This document shows positions 1 through 6,333 of a DNA stretch of 53,009 nucleotides, piece after piece (the first letter of the stretch is position 1; each line of letters starts with the position of its first letter). Both the position numbers and the translations under genes were made by a program. The notes below the pieces were generated by a model. The model ran no database searches, had not been told where the DNA came from, and worked only from the letters and a program-made list of their open reading frames with translations. The DNA comes from a virus, in IMG/VR virus record IMGVR_UViG_3300035698_018814, positions 1 through 53,009 of that record; one strand, given 5' to 3'.

Positions 1-3
1 AAA

Positions 4-210
4 ATGAAGAAACACAAACATATGTTATCATCAAAAGAATTTATGGAAAAATTTGATGAAAACGAAAAAGAAAATTTAGGAAAACTCCCTGTAAAGCTAT
101 ATTGCTTGATAAAAAAACTTTGTTGTTATCATTATATGCTTGGAGGAGTTCATGCAAGAGTAGAGACTAAAGAAATGATGGGCGAAAAATTAAACAAGGT
201 GAGAAAATGA
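4..210 (+). CDS. hypothetical small protein
   Basis: A 68-residue Lys/Glu-rich protein with a central Cys-Cys-Tyr-His segment (LIKKLCCYHYMLGG). I do not recognise the family. It starts three bases from the window edge, so no ribosome site or true start can be checked and it may be longer. Its end overlaps the next gene by four bases, which implies one transcript. Confidence 0.5.
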   Translation: MKKHKHMLSSKEFMEKFDENEKENLGKLPVKLYCLIKKLCCYHYMLGGVHARVETKEMMGEKLNKVRK

Positions 211-476
211 AGATGTTAAAAAAATCGTCAAGCGTAGATGTGAGAGTAAATCATTTAGTGATGTTTGAATATGATGGAGAAGAATTAAAATTTCCTGAAG
301 AAATCAAATCTTGTTTTATTGATTGCTTAAATAAAGATATGAAGAAAGTATCATTATGCAAATGGGATAAAATAAAAAAACTTGAAGGGTATATACCAAA
401 CGAAACAGAATTCATTCAAATTAGTTATCAAACAGCTCATACATTCAAGAAGCCTTTAATATTTGAAATGGAGTAG
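207..476 (+). CDS. hypothetical small protein
   Basis: An 89-residue protein whose start overlaps the stop of the preceding gene in an ATGA arrangement. It has one short hydrophobic stretch, no signal peptide and no recognised motif. Its stop codon lies inside the oppositely oriented tRNA-Trp gene, so the two transcription units converge here. Confidence 0.55.
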   Translation: MKMLKKSSSVDVRVNHLVMFEYDGEELKFPEEIKSCFIDCLNKDMKKVSLCKWDKIKKLEGYIPNETEFIQISYQTAHTFKKPLIFEME

Positions 477-543
477 CCCAGAATCGAACTGGGATTAACT
501 GGTTTGGAATCAGTTATGATTTTATCCATTACATTACTACTCC
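470..543 (-). tRNA. tRNA-Trp (CCA)
   Basis: The minus strand folds into a 7-bp acceptor (GGAGTAG/CTACTCC), a 5-bp T stem CCCAG/CTGGG with loop TTCGATT, and an anticodon loop TTCCAAA giving CCA. The D stem is short and the anticodon stem ends in an A.C mismatch. No 3' CCA is encoded. It is the downstream-most tRNA of the cluster. Confidence 0.85.
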
Positions 544-547
544 GAAT

Positions 548-618
548 CTGCCCACTGAGAATCGAACTCAGACCTTTCGGGTTACAGCCAAACGCCCTCG
601 CCATTGGACCATGGGCAG
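548..618 (-). tRNA. tRNA-Tyr (GTA)
   Basis: The acceptor CTGCCCA/TGGGCAG pairs fully, the T stem CTGAG/CTCAG is perfect, and the anticodon loop CTGTAAC gives GTA. The first pair is C1-G72, a known tyrosine identity element in archaea and eukaryotes (bacteria use G1-C72), so this supports an archaeal host. Confidence 0.9.
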
Positions 619-622
619 GTAT

Positions 623-694
623 GCGTCCAGCGGGATTTGAACCCACAATTGTTAATTGGAAGTCAACCGTGTTGCCGTTAAACACTATGGACGC
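623..694 (-). tRNA. tRNA-Gly (TCC)
   Basis: The acceptor is GCGTCCA/TGGACGC, the D stem is GTGT/ACAC, and the anticodon stem GTTGA/TTAAC (one G.T pair) closes loop CTTCCAA with anticodon TCC. The T loop is TTCAAAT. The T stem is weak beyond GGG/CCC. The HNH endonuclease gene ends three bases away. Confidence 0.88.
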
Positions 695-697
695 TTT

Positions 698-1207
698 TTA
701 TTCTTCTAATTCAAGTTCCAAAAACTTCATGAGCAGAGCAATTTGGTTCCATGATAATCTTACTCCACAATGCTCTTTTAAATTCTTCCTAAGTCCTTTC
801 ATCTCAGCTTTTACAGCCTTCCAATTAATCTTATCAGGCTTGGATAGCTTGAAAATATGCCCTCTTATATGAGATGGAAGAGCTTTTAAATCTGCGAATA
901 CAATTGGCTTCTTTGCTCTGTGATATGCCTGATGGCAAGTCTTACAAAGCGTGACACCATTTCTTTCTGAATCTTTTCCTCCATTCTTTTGGAATTTTAC
1001 ATGATGCAGAGTAAGAGATGTTCCGTTTTTCAGACATTCGATATTTTGACATTTAAAATTATCTCTTGTAAAAACTTTGCATTTGATTAAATATCTTTTG
1101 TAAATTTGTTCTTCTAATTCTTTAGTCAATGAGGTTAATTGTTCTGGAGCCCAACCTTTAAAGTAATTTGCTCTGCTCATTTCCTTTTTGTATATTTTAT
1201 ATTCCAT
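698..1207 (-). CDS. HNH endonuclease inside the tRNA cluster
   Basis: A 169-residue protein with a full HNH core: zinc ligands C53 and C58, the His pair at 68-69 (TLHHV), N83, then C88-x-x-C91-H92 and H96 (LCKTCHQAYH). The basic flanks suit DNA binding. HNH enzymes of this size are often free-standing mobile or homing nucleases, and here it sits between tRNA genes with only a few bases either side, so it is probably a selfish insertion. A packaging role, as for HNH proteins next to terL in some phages, is less likely because terL is about 0.9 kb away with tRNAs between. Confidence 0.85.
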   Translation of the reverse strand: MEYKIYKKEMSRANYFKGWAPEQLTSLTKELEEQIYKRYLIKCKVFTRDNFKCQNIECLKNGTSLTLHHVKFQKNGGKDSERNGVTLCKTCHQAYHRAKKPIVFADLKALPSHIRGHIFKLSKPDKINWKAVKAEMKGLRKNLKEHCGVRLSWNQIALLMKFLELELEE

Positions 1208-1216
1208 TTTATTAAT

Positions 1217-1298
1217 GGAGCAGACGGGACTCGAACCCGCATTTGTCTTACGACCTACATCTTCAGTGTAGTGGATATCCCAATTCTCCTACTGCTCC
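1217..1298 (-). tRNA. tRNA-Phe (GAA) with long variable arm
   Basis: The acceptor GGAGCAG/CTGCTCC pairs fully, and anticodon stem CTACA/TGTAG closes loop CTGAAGA, giving GAA. The D stem is three base pairs (GGA/TCC). The discriminator is A. Unusually, 14 nt separate the anticodon stem from the T stem and can form a 3-bp arm (GTC/GAC), a class II feature normal for Leu and Ser but not Phe. T-stem pairing is GCGGG/CCCGT. Confidence 0.75.
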
Positions 1299-1306
1299 TT
1301 TGAAAG

Positions 1307-1380
1307 GGTACATATTGGGAATCGAACCCAAACCTCAAGCATCACAAACTTATATGCTAAGCCATTACACCATATGCACC
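1307..1380 (-). tRNA. tRNA-His (GTG)
   Basis: An 8-bp acceptor (GGTGCATA/TATGTACC) includes the encoded extra G-1 paired with C73, the hallmark of tRNA-His. The D stem is GTGT/GCAT, the anticodon stem TAAGT/GCTTG with loop TTGTGAT gives GTG, and the T stem TTGGG/CCCAA is perfect. Confidence 0.9.
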
Positions 1381-1386
1381 ATAAAC

Positions 1387-1458
1387 TCCCCCGGCAGGAT
1401 TTGAACCTGCGTCTCCAGATTCAAAGTCTGAAATGATTGACCACTACAATACGGGGGT
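1387..1458 (-). tRNA. tRNA-Gln (TTG)
   Basis: Six acceptor pairs (CCCCCG/CGGGGG), anticodon stem TCAGA/TCTGG with loop CTTTGAA giving TTG, and a perfect T stem GCAGG/CCTGC. The D loop string GTAGTGGTCAA is typical of Gln and Glu tRNAs. The terminal pair is an A.A mismatch and the D stem is weak. Confidence 0.82.
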
Positions 1459-1467
1459 ATGATAAAA

Positions 1468-1570
1468 GAGCAAATCGGGATTTGAACCCTCGTGTTAGTC
1501 CTACGACACCAGATTTCTACGCTGAACTTTTGAGTTTAGCCCTATAACCAAGCCATACATTATACAGCTC
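1468..1570 (-). tRNA. degenerate class II tRNA-like element (possibly Leu, CAA)
   Basis: The minus strand has a T-loop string GGGTTCAAATCCC, a D-arm-like hairpin (TATAA/TTATA around a loop containing GG), a hairpin around CTCAAAAG (six pairs and one mismatch) that would present CAA, and a variable-arm-like hairpin GTGT/ACAC. Only about four acceptor pairs form (GAGC/GCTC) and the outer T-stem pairs are mismatched. It is longer than a normal class II tRNA. It may be a decayed Leu tRNA or an intron-bearing one. Confidence 0.35.
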
Positions 1571-1676
1571 CTAAGTCTGGCCAGTTCAACCGAACTCCTG
1601 CATCCGCCTATAGGCAAAAGCAACCCTAAACACTCTTGCATATGCAGACCCGTTAGCCATTTCTGCATTTCCCTAC

Positions 1677-1747
1677 GCCTTCGACCAGACTCGAACTGGC
1701 ACTTCAAGGTTAACAGCCAAGCGTTCTTCCTGACGAACTCCGAAGGC
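1677..1747 (-). tRNA. tRNA-Asn (GTT)
   Basis: The acceptor GCCTTCG/CGAAGGC is perfect, the T stem is GCCAG/CTGGT with loop TTCGAGT, and the anticodon loop CTGTTAA gives GTT. Two T.T oppositions sit in the middle of the anticodon stem (CTTGG/CCTTG), which is unusual. No tRNA could be made out between this gene and position 1570, where there are only small hairpins. Confidence 0.82.
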
Positions 1748-1760
1748 ATTAATAATAAAT

Positions 1761-1835
1761 AGCGATGGACGGATTTGAACCGCCGCTCTTTCGGTCATGA
1801 GCCGAACGATTTATTCCTGACTAATCTACATCGCT
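1761..1835 (-). tRNA. tRNA-Met (CAT), initiator-like
   Basis: The acceptor AGCGATG/CATCGCT, D stem GATT/AATC, anticodon stem TTCGG/CCGAA with loop CTCATGA, and T stem GGCGG/CCGTC all pair. The A1-T72 pair is typical of archaeal initiator tRNA. The three pairs next to the loop are C-G, G-C, G-C rather than the classic three G-C. An elongator Met or a CAT-anticodon Ile tRNA cannot be excluded. Confidence 0.85.
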
Positions 1836-1891
1836 ATGTCAACATAAATTCTTCTGCCATCATTAATCAGCAAAAGAAAGAAATCGATTAA

Positions 1892-1963
1892 CAACGACAA
1901 AAGCGGTCTATTGGGACGCCAAACTATTGAGTAAGTCTGACATACACATTCCGGTTGTCGTTG
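1892..1963. other. 72-nt foldable element, tRNA-sized
   Basis: A 9-bp perfect inverted repeat (CAACGACAA/TTGTCGTTG) closes a 72-nt segment holding two further hairpins: CAAACT/AGTCTG with an 8-nt loop, and GCGGTC/GACGC with one bulge. It lies between the tRNA cluster and the terL terminator. The strand is unclear because the fold works on both. It could be an armless tRNA-like RNA, a packaging or attachment site, or part of the 3' region. Confidence 0.35.
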
Positions 1964-1994
1964 ATTGTTGCATTTTGCTATAATCACCTATATA

Positions 1995-2032
1995 TAAAAA
2001 AGCCTAGCATTTGATGTTATCGAATACTAGGG
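1995..2032 (-). terminator. hairpin terminator after terL
   Basis: On the minus strand, CCTAG plus four more pairs (one G.T) form a 9-bp stem with CTAGG, followed at once by C and six T then TATATA. It sits 45 bases past the terL stop and is the natural end of the 9.2-2.1 kb operon. Confidence 0.75.
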
Positions 2033-2076
2033 AGTTAATTAAAATAATATAAATCATAACTGATATTTAAATCTTT

Positions 2077-3591
2077 TTATTTTGATACAACACTTAAGTC
2101 ATCTTCATCATACTGACTGCCAAATTCCATGCTTTGTAGAGCCTCATAGGCATATCCATAGCCTATGCCTAAATCAGAATGAACGCCTCTTTCTATGAGC
2201 TTTCCTTCACTGAGAGCAAATGTTGCCAGCTCGTCGTATATCTCTTCAAATTTCTTCCTTGTATAATCATCATCTTTATATGGGATTCTGAACTGTTGAT
2301 TCTCAAATGCAGTGGAAAGTCTCATTATCATATTAAGCTTACTGATTGAATCGACACCCTCTTCTTTATATTTATCTACATTACTTGTTCTATAAAGCTT
2401 ATATGGTAGCATTGTTTCACTATAGTCTTTCTTTATTGCCATTATGGAATTCACTTCTATTCCAATTAGTTGAAATTTAAATATACTATGCCAATTCTTC
2501 AATATCTGAATCTGTTCCATTCCGCTCAGTCCTATTTGAGTAAAATTATCACAAATATAAATTTTGCCATCAGGATTAACTTCCAATACACCAATAGCAA
2601 ATTTATCCGCAGTATCTGAATCAGAAAACGCAAAATCAACTCCTGCATAATATCTACAACCTGGTCTTGGTTTTGTAATTATTCTTAATCCTTTATCAAG
2701 ATTAGGAGCGAAGGTTCTATCAAAAGGAAACAAACTTGACTTGTCTTCAATAGCTTGTAAAGGAAAATAATTCTGCCCAAAAGAAAGTGAACCTGCTTCT
2801 GATTTTTTCGCCATAAGCCAATCCCAATTAGTTGGATATTTATTTTCTTTACTATCTTTCTCATTTAACCTGATATGTCTTTCTGGCCATAATGTTGTTT
2901 TTTTCTCTTCATTTATTATAGCAGGGAATCTTTTTGTATAATATGATTTTTTATTTTCTATATAATCAATCATGTCACCTTTAAATATAGGTGCTCCGGT
3001 ATTTATTAGCCATTCTGGATTCTGATTTGTTATAGCACTGTCAAAATATTCTTTGGCTTCTTTCATAGTCATACCTTTTTGTCTGTATAACACATCATCC
3101 ATTACTATGAAATCTGGATGTTCTCCAAGACCAGCAGAACCTAAAAAAGAAAATGCATTCAATTCATAATTTGGAAATAAACCTTTTCTACATTTGAGTT
3201 GTGATTTCGAATCAATATGGTCAGGTTTCAAATCTTCAAGTAAAGGATTCTCGTCAATTCTGTCTCTGATTCTTGACAATATTTTATTTGCGAATCTTTG
3301 ATTGTAAGATATTAAAGCACCTTCTGTTTTTTGCCAGAATATTCTCCATAAAGAAAAAGCCTCAGAGAATATTGTAGTCTTACTATGGTCTCTAGGCCCG
3401 ACAACATTTATTCTTCTGTATCTTTGAACAATGTCACACCATTCCCTATGGTGAGCATCAATATGTAATCCTAAAACATGTTTGTTATAATAACCAAAAC
3501 TCATACAGGATTTAATAAGCACTGGTGTTGGTAACTTACCACCCATACTAAGCTTCTTTTGTTTCAATAACTCCTGAATTTGAACATCCAT
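2077..3591 (-). CDS. terL: terminase large subunit
   Basis: The 504-residue packaging motor. It cuts concatemeric DNA and drives it through the portal using ATP. The N-terminal ATPase shows a Walker A-like loop GPRDHSKTT (65-73), in which the usual Gly before Lys is Ser, and Walker B FIVMDD (161-166). The C-terminal RNase H-like nuclease shows D319 (YAGVDFAFSD), E379 (IGIEVN) and a late Asp in HSDLGIGYG. The start overlaps the end of the preceding gene by 44 bases. It is the last gene of a long operon and far from the portal, an order different from most phages. No small terminase was recognised, although the coiled-coil genes upstream are candidates. Confidence 0.93.
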   Translation of the reverse strand: MDVQIQELLKQKKLSMGGKLPTPVLIKSCMSFGYYNKHVLGLHIDAHHREWCDIVQRYRRINVVGPRDHSKTTIFSEAFSLWRIFWQKTEGALISYNQRFANKILSRIRDRIDENPLLEDLKPDHIDSKSQLKCRKGLFPNYELNAFSFLGSAGLGEHPDFIVMDDVLYRQKGMTMKEAKEYFDSAITNQNPEWLINTGAPIFKGDMIDYIENKKSYYTKRFPAIINEEKKTTLWPERHIRLNEKDSKENKYPTNWDWLMAKKSEAGSLSFGQNYFPLQAIEDKSSLFPFDRTFAPNLDKGLRIITKPRPGCRYYAGVDFAFSDSDTADKFAIGVLEVNPDGKIYICDNFTQIGLSGMEQIQILKNWHSIFKFQLIGIEVNSIMAIKKDYSETMLPYKLYRTSNVDKYKEEGVDSISKLNMIMRLSTAFENQQFRIPYKDDDYTRKKFEEIYDELATFALSEGKLIERGVHSDLGIGYGYAYEALQSMEFGSQYDEDDLSVVSK

Positions 3592-3838
3592 TATTTTCCT
3601 CTTTATTATCTTCCGGTTCTACTGCAACACTACACCAAAAGTTTTCTTTCAGAATCATAAATCGTCCTTTTCTGAATATCTCTCCATTCAATGCATGTTC
3701 GTAATTTTCTATCACAAGAGTCTTATCTTTGAATCCGAATAAAGACAATTTTCCTGTTATTTCTGTATAATCTGCTAACAACACGCATACTCTTCTTCCT
3801 ATAATTTCTTTATAATCAAAGTTAGTTTCAAATCCCAT
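3548..3838 (-). CDS. Sm-like (LSm/Hfq-type) protein
   Basis: A 96-residue protein. Residues about 10-72 follow the Sm fold pattern: GRRVCVLLADYTEITGKL resembles Sm1 (G-x-x-V-x-V-x-L plus G-x-L), then FGFKDKTLVIENYEHAL, then an Sm2-like strand around KGRFMILKENFWCSV. Sm proteins form rings that bind U-rich RNA. The charged tail from residue 75 is probably disordered. It overlaps both neighbours and is translated just before terL. A different small beta-barrel is possible, because the usual Asn and Arg-Gly RNA-binding signature is not clear. Confidence 0.6.
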   Translation of the reverse strand: MGFETNFDYKEIIGRRVCVLLADYTEITGKLSLFGFKDKTLVIENYEHALNGEIFRKGRFMILKENFWCSVAVEPEDNKEENNGCSNSGVIETKEA

Positions 3839-4490
3839 TTTTTAACACCCCTGTTATTTCTGGTTCACACCATATATGCCATTTTAATTTTCTTGCATCA
3901 TCACAAAATAATCTAAAAATATCATCTGGTTCTATATGAGACGGATTTCTGAATTTAATTTTAGATAAAACAAATCTATGAATTAAACAAATATCAAATG
4001 TAGAACTTAATATTCTGAATCTGTTAGGAGGAATTTCTTTTGCTTCAAGTTGTCGAGAATCAAACAAGAAATCTGTTTCTGTCCATGCCCTCTTTGGTAT
4101 TCTAATATTAGCATATCTTTCGTTTTCTTTATATACTCCTGATTGAATGAATTTTTTATTTTTTATAAATATGTCTATTATATTATTTCTTTCAAATGTT
4201 AATTTATCTGAAATCACAATCATCCATTCAGCTTCTCCCATAAGGAACAATCTTCTTAAATAATTATTTATTATAACATCTCTTTCTTTTTTATCTGATA
4301 TATTAGGAGCAAGGATAGCTTGAGTACCGTGTTCTTCAATAGATAAATACTTCAGCATTGATTTGGTAAGGTCAACAGCTACAATTTCTTTATCTTCATA
4401 TGTAATACTATTTACATAATCTATTATTTCCATATTATCCATATCATTATTTGTTATTAATACGAATATTAATACCCTACCCTTTTTCAT
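3828..4490 (-). CDS. glycosyltransferase-like protein (GT-A/GT2 fold)
   Basis: A 220-residue protein that follows a family 2 glycosyltransferase layout: an N-terminal strand (RVLIFVLITNND), IVAVDLT, a middle segment AEWMIVISDK where the metal-binding Asp-x-Asp would sit, QSGVYKE, a conserved-looking FDICLIHRFVLSKI, and a C-terminal segment DDIFRLFCDDARKLKWHIWC resembling the ED..FC..A...G..I.CD motif. The DxD appears reduced to SDK, so activity is uncertain. It may glycosylate virion or host surface proteins, which are rich in sequons in this genome. Confidence 0.6.
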   Translation of the reverse strand: MKKGRVLIFVLITNNDMDNMEIIDYVNSITYEDKEIVAVDLTKSMLKYLSIEEHGTQAILAPNISDKKERDVIINNYLRRLFLMGEAEWMIVISDKLTFERNNIIDIFIKNKKFIQSGVYKENERYANIRIPKRAWTETDFLFDSRQLEAKEIPPNRFRILSSTFDICLIHRFVLSKIKFRNPSHIEPDDIFRLFCDDARKLKWHIWCEPEITGVLKNGI

Positions 4491-4930
4491 TCTTGCACCT
4501 CTACGATATCTCCATCTATAAATTCTTTTGAATTAACTTTGGTAATATCAACATTACCTGATTCAAATAAATTATTTACATACGATGAAATTTCTTGTTT
4601 CACTACACTTATATTTAACACATTGATTTGTTGTTCTGGTTCAATATCACCAACTAATTTTGCTTGGAATTCTAATTGTTTTATTATTGCATTAGAAAAC
4701 GAAGGCATAAGTTTATATATTTTTGCTTCTCTCACTTCACTAAAAACTTCCATCATAGTATCGTTAAGAATTTTCAGAGTCTCGCCTATTGGTATGAATT
4801 CATTATCCCTAATTATTGATGGGCTTTCCGAGTTTTGTTCTTGCTTTTCTATATGATTCTCGGCAAGCGTTAACTGTTTCTCTGAGGAGTTTGAGTTCGG
4901 TCTCTGTTGACTCAATGGCTTGTCTGACAT
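4487..4930 (-). CDS. hypothetical protein
   Basis: A 147-residue protein with a disordered Gln/Ser/Asn-rich first 40 residues and a helical centre. No family is recognised. Its start region overlaps the upstream coiled-coil gene by 122 bases in another frame, a long overlap, so the true start may be the Met near residue 59 (TMMEVFSEV). Confidence 0.6.
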   Translation of the reverse strand: MSDKPLSQQRPNSNSSEKQLTLAENHIEKQEQNSESPSIIRDNEFIPIGETLKILNDTMMEVFSEVREAKIYKLMPSFSNAIIKQLEFQAKLVGDIEPEQQINVLNISVVKQEISSYVNNLFESGNVDITKVNSKEFIDGDIVEVQE

Positions 4931-5087
4931 TCTTCACCTCGTTTTCCCTTTCTTTTATAGTTAGCAATAATCCCTCAAAATAATCAACAAATTCTTGTAA
5001 GGTAAATTCTTTTTTCATTATCTCAGTAATTATTAAACTATTTTCTGTCAATTCTAATTTAAAATTACTATCAATTTCGTCACTCAT
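4809..5087 (-). CDS. coiled-coil protein
   Basis: A 92-residue protein. Residues about 25-85 form a heptad-like coiled coil rich in Glu, Lys and Leu (TESTELKLLRETVNACRES is typical). It sits three genes upstream of terL, so a small-terminase or scaffolding role is possible, but there is no helix-turn-helix to support that. Confidence 0.6.
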   Translation of the reverse strand: MSDEIDSNFKLELTENSLIITEIMKKEFTLQEFVDYFEGLLLTIKERENEVKNVRQAIESTETELKLLRETVNACRESYRKARTKLGKPINN

Positions 5088-5680
5088 TGTGATTTCCTTC
5101 CTTCTCTTGGGTCGCCATATTTATCTAAATAATTTATTGTATGTTTTGCATTCTCTTTATAATACATCAACCATAATTTATCTTGCGGAACATCAAGCAT
5201 GGTTCTAGTAAATCTTTTACTACCACATTCAGGACATTTGAGTTTACCATCTCTTAATTTTTCTTTGAATTTATGCAATAAATCTATACCAAAAAAATAT
5301 TTACATTTCTCGGTATCATAATATTGTACTTTTTCTGAATCTTTTTGCCTCTTTAATTTTTTAACTTTATTAATTTGACCTGCACATTGCAATGCAATAA
5401 CTTGTGGTTTGAATATTTCCGTTTTGAAATTTTGAAGATTAAGTTTCTTTCCTGTCTGTTTCATCTTATCAGCACAAACAAGACAAATAAATTTTCCTTG
5501 AGGCATCATTGTTGCAATATAACTTCCGCCGAAAGGTCCTATTTCATAAGGGCATTTAACAATCTTACCATCTTTTCTGAGCTTATATTTATTCTGACAA
5601 GAAAGCATATAAAAATTTCCTTTAAGGCCCATTTGCCTCAATTCTTTGTTCATATTTAATCTGTCAGTTACTTCACTCAT
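5084..5680 (-). CDS. zinc-ribbon protein
   Basis: A 198-residue basic protein with several Cys pairs: an N-terminal C...KCPYEIGPF...CLVCADK group (about 28-68) and a clear CPECG ribbon near residue 152. There are many Lys residues between. It probably binds nucleic acid. No specific family is recognised. Start and stop overlap neighbouring genes by a few bases. Confidence 0.7.
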   Translation of the reverse strand: MSEVTDRLNMNKELRQMGLKGNFYMLSCQNKYKLRKDGKIVKCPYEIGPFGGSYIATMMPQGKFICLVCADKMKQTGKKLNLQNFKTEIFKPQVIALQCAGQINKVKKLKRQKDSEKVQYYDTEKCKYFFGIDLLHKFKEKLRDGKLKCPECGSKRFTRTMLDVPQDKLWLMYYKENAKHTINYLDKYGDPREGRKSQ

Positions 5681-5825
5681 TCTTGACCCTTAATCTATTT
5701 ATAGTTGCTTCACAATCTTTTAATTTTTCACCTTTGACTTGAAAATATTCTGATTCTATTATAATACCATTAGGAGATAATTTTCTTTTCTCTATCGAGA
5801 TTAAAGGTAATTCTTTTTCTACCAT
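5673..5825 (-). CDS. hypothetical 50-residue protein
   Basis: A short frame read from the sequence, starting MVEKELPLISIEKRK and ending RLRVKNE. Its stop overlaps the start of the zinc-ribbon gene by a few bases, matching the overlapping style of the operon. No family is recognised. Confidence 0.6.
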   Translation of the reverse strand: MVEKELPLISIEKRKLSPNGIIIESEYFQVKGEKLKDCEATINRLRVKNE

Positions 5826-5827
5826 TT

Positions 5828-6133
5828 TTAATCTGCTATGAATATTTGATATCCTACATACTTATTGTAAGGACATCCTTCAGGCATCCTCCTATTTGCT
5901 TCCAATATTGCTTCATTAACATTACACCAAATTGATGGGTCGTTATGCTTTAAAAATTTTCCATATCTATGAGGATAAACTTTGCAATGTGATTTTCCAT
6001 CCTTGAATTCCAAATATTGACATTTAACTTTCTTTTGACAACATCTTCCGCAATGTTTACAAAGAGCTTCCCAATCTTTTCTATCAATGTTTAGTCTTTT
6101 CTTGATAGATGTTAAATGTAATATATCAACCAT
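5828..6133 (-). CDS. CxxCxxCC (YkgJ-type) metal-binding protein
   Basis: A 101-residue protein with the CKHCGRCC motif at residues 25-32, then Cys in CQYLEF, in SHCKVYPHR, in WCN and in GCPY. This spacing matches the YkgJ/Fli-B type zinc- or iron-chelating family (Pfam PF03692). The biochemical role of the family is poorly known. It overlaps the TRAM gene by eight bases. Confidence 0.82.
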   Translation of the reverse strand: MVDILHLTSIKKRLNIDRKDWEALCKHCGRCCQKKVKCQYLEFKDGKSHCKVYPHRYGKFLKHNDPSIWCNVNEAILEANRRMPEGCPYNKYVGYQIFIAD

Positions 6134-6323
6134 GTTTAACCTTTGCGAATCCTACTTTGTCTGAAACCTTTGTAATCTCAAATTCGTATTCCGTTCCTTC
6201 ATCTGCAAGGTCTTTAACAAAGATTATGAATCCATTTATTTTAAAAAACGGGTCTCCGTTTCCCCCTTTGCCTTCAGGCTTTGCTTTTATAATATCTCCA
6301 ACTTTCACTGGTTGTGTTTCCAT
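6126..6323 (-). CDS. TRAM-domain RNA-binding protein
   Basis: A 65-residue protein that is essentially one TRAM domain: PVKVGDIIKAK, then GKGGNGDPFFKINGFIIFV, then EYEFEITKVSDKVGFAKV. Stand-alone TRAM proteins are common in archaea, where one studied example acts as an RNA chaperone. The start has a strong ribosome site (GAGGTGA about seven bases upstream). Confidence 0.85.
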   Translation of the reverse strand: METQPVKVGDIIKAKPEGKGGNGDPFFKINGFIIFVKDLADEGTEYEFEITKVSDKVGFAKVKHG

Positions 6324-6333
6324 TTATTTCACC

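Noticed and set aside
437-872. Open frames of 82 and 122 codons over the tRNA genes
   Set aside because: They run through well-folded tRNA genes and the HNH gene on the other strand and have no protein-like composition.
1571-1676. Possible extra tRNA or tRNA 5' half between the Leu-like element and tRNA-Asn
   Set aside because: Hairpins such as GCAA/TTGC and TCTGCAT/ATGCAGG exist, but no T arm and no set of four arms can be drawn.
1501-1749. 82-codon open frame across tRNA-Asn and the Leu-like element
   Set aside because: It reads antisense-like tRNA sequence, and no ribosome site is seen.
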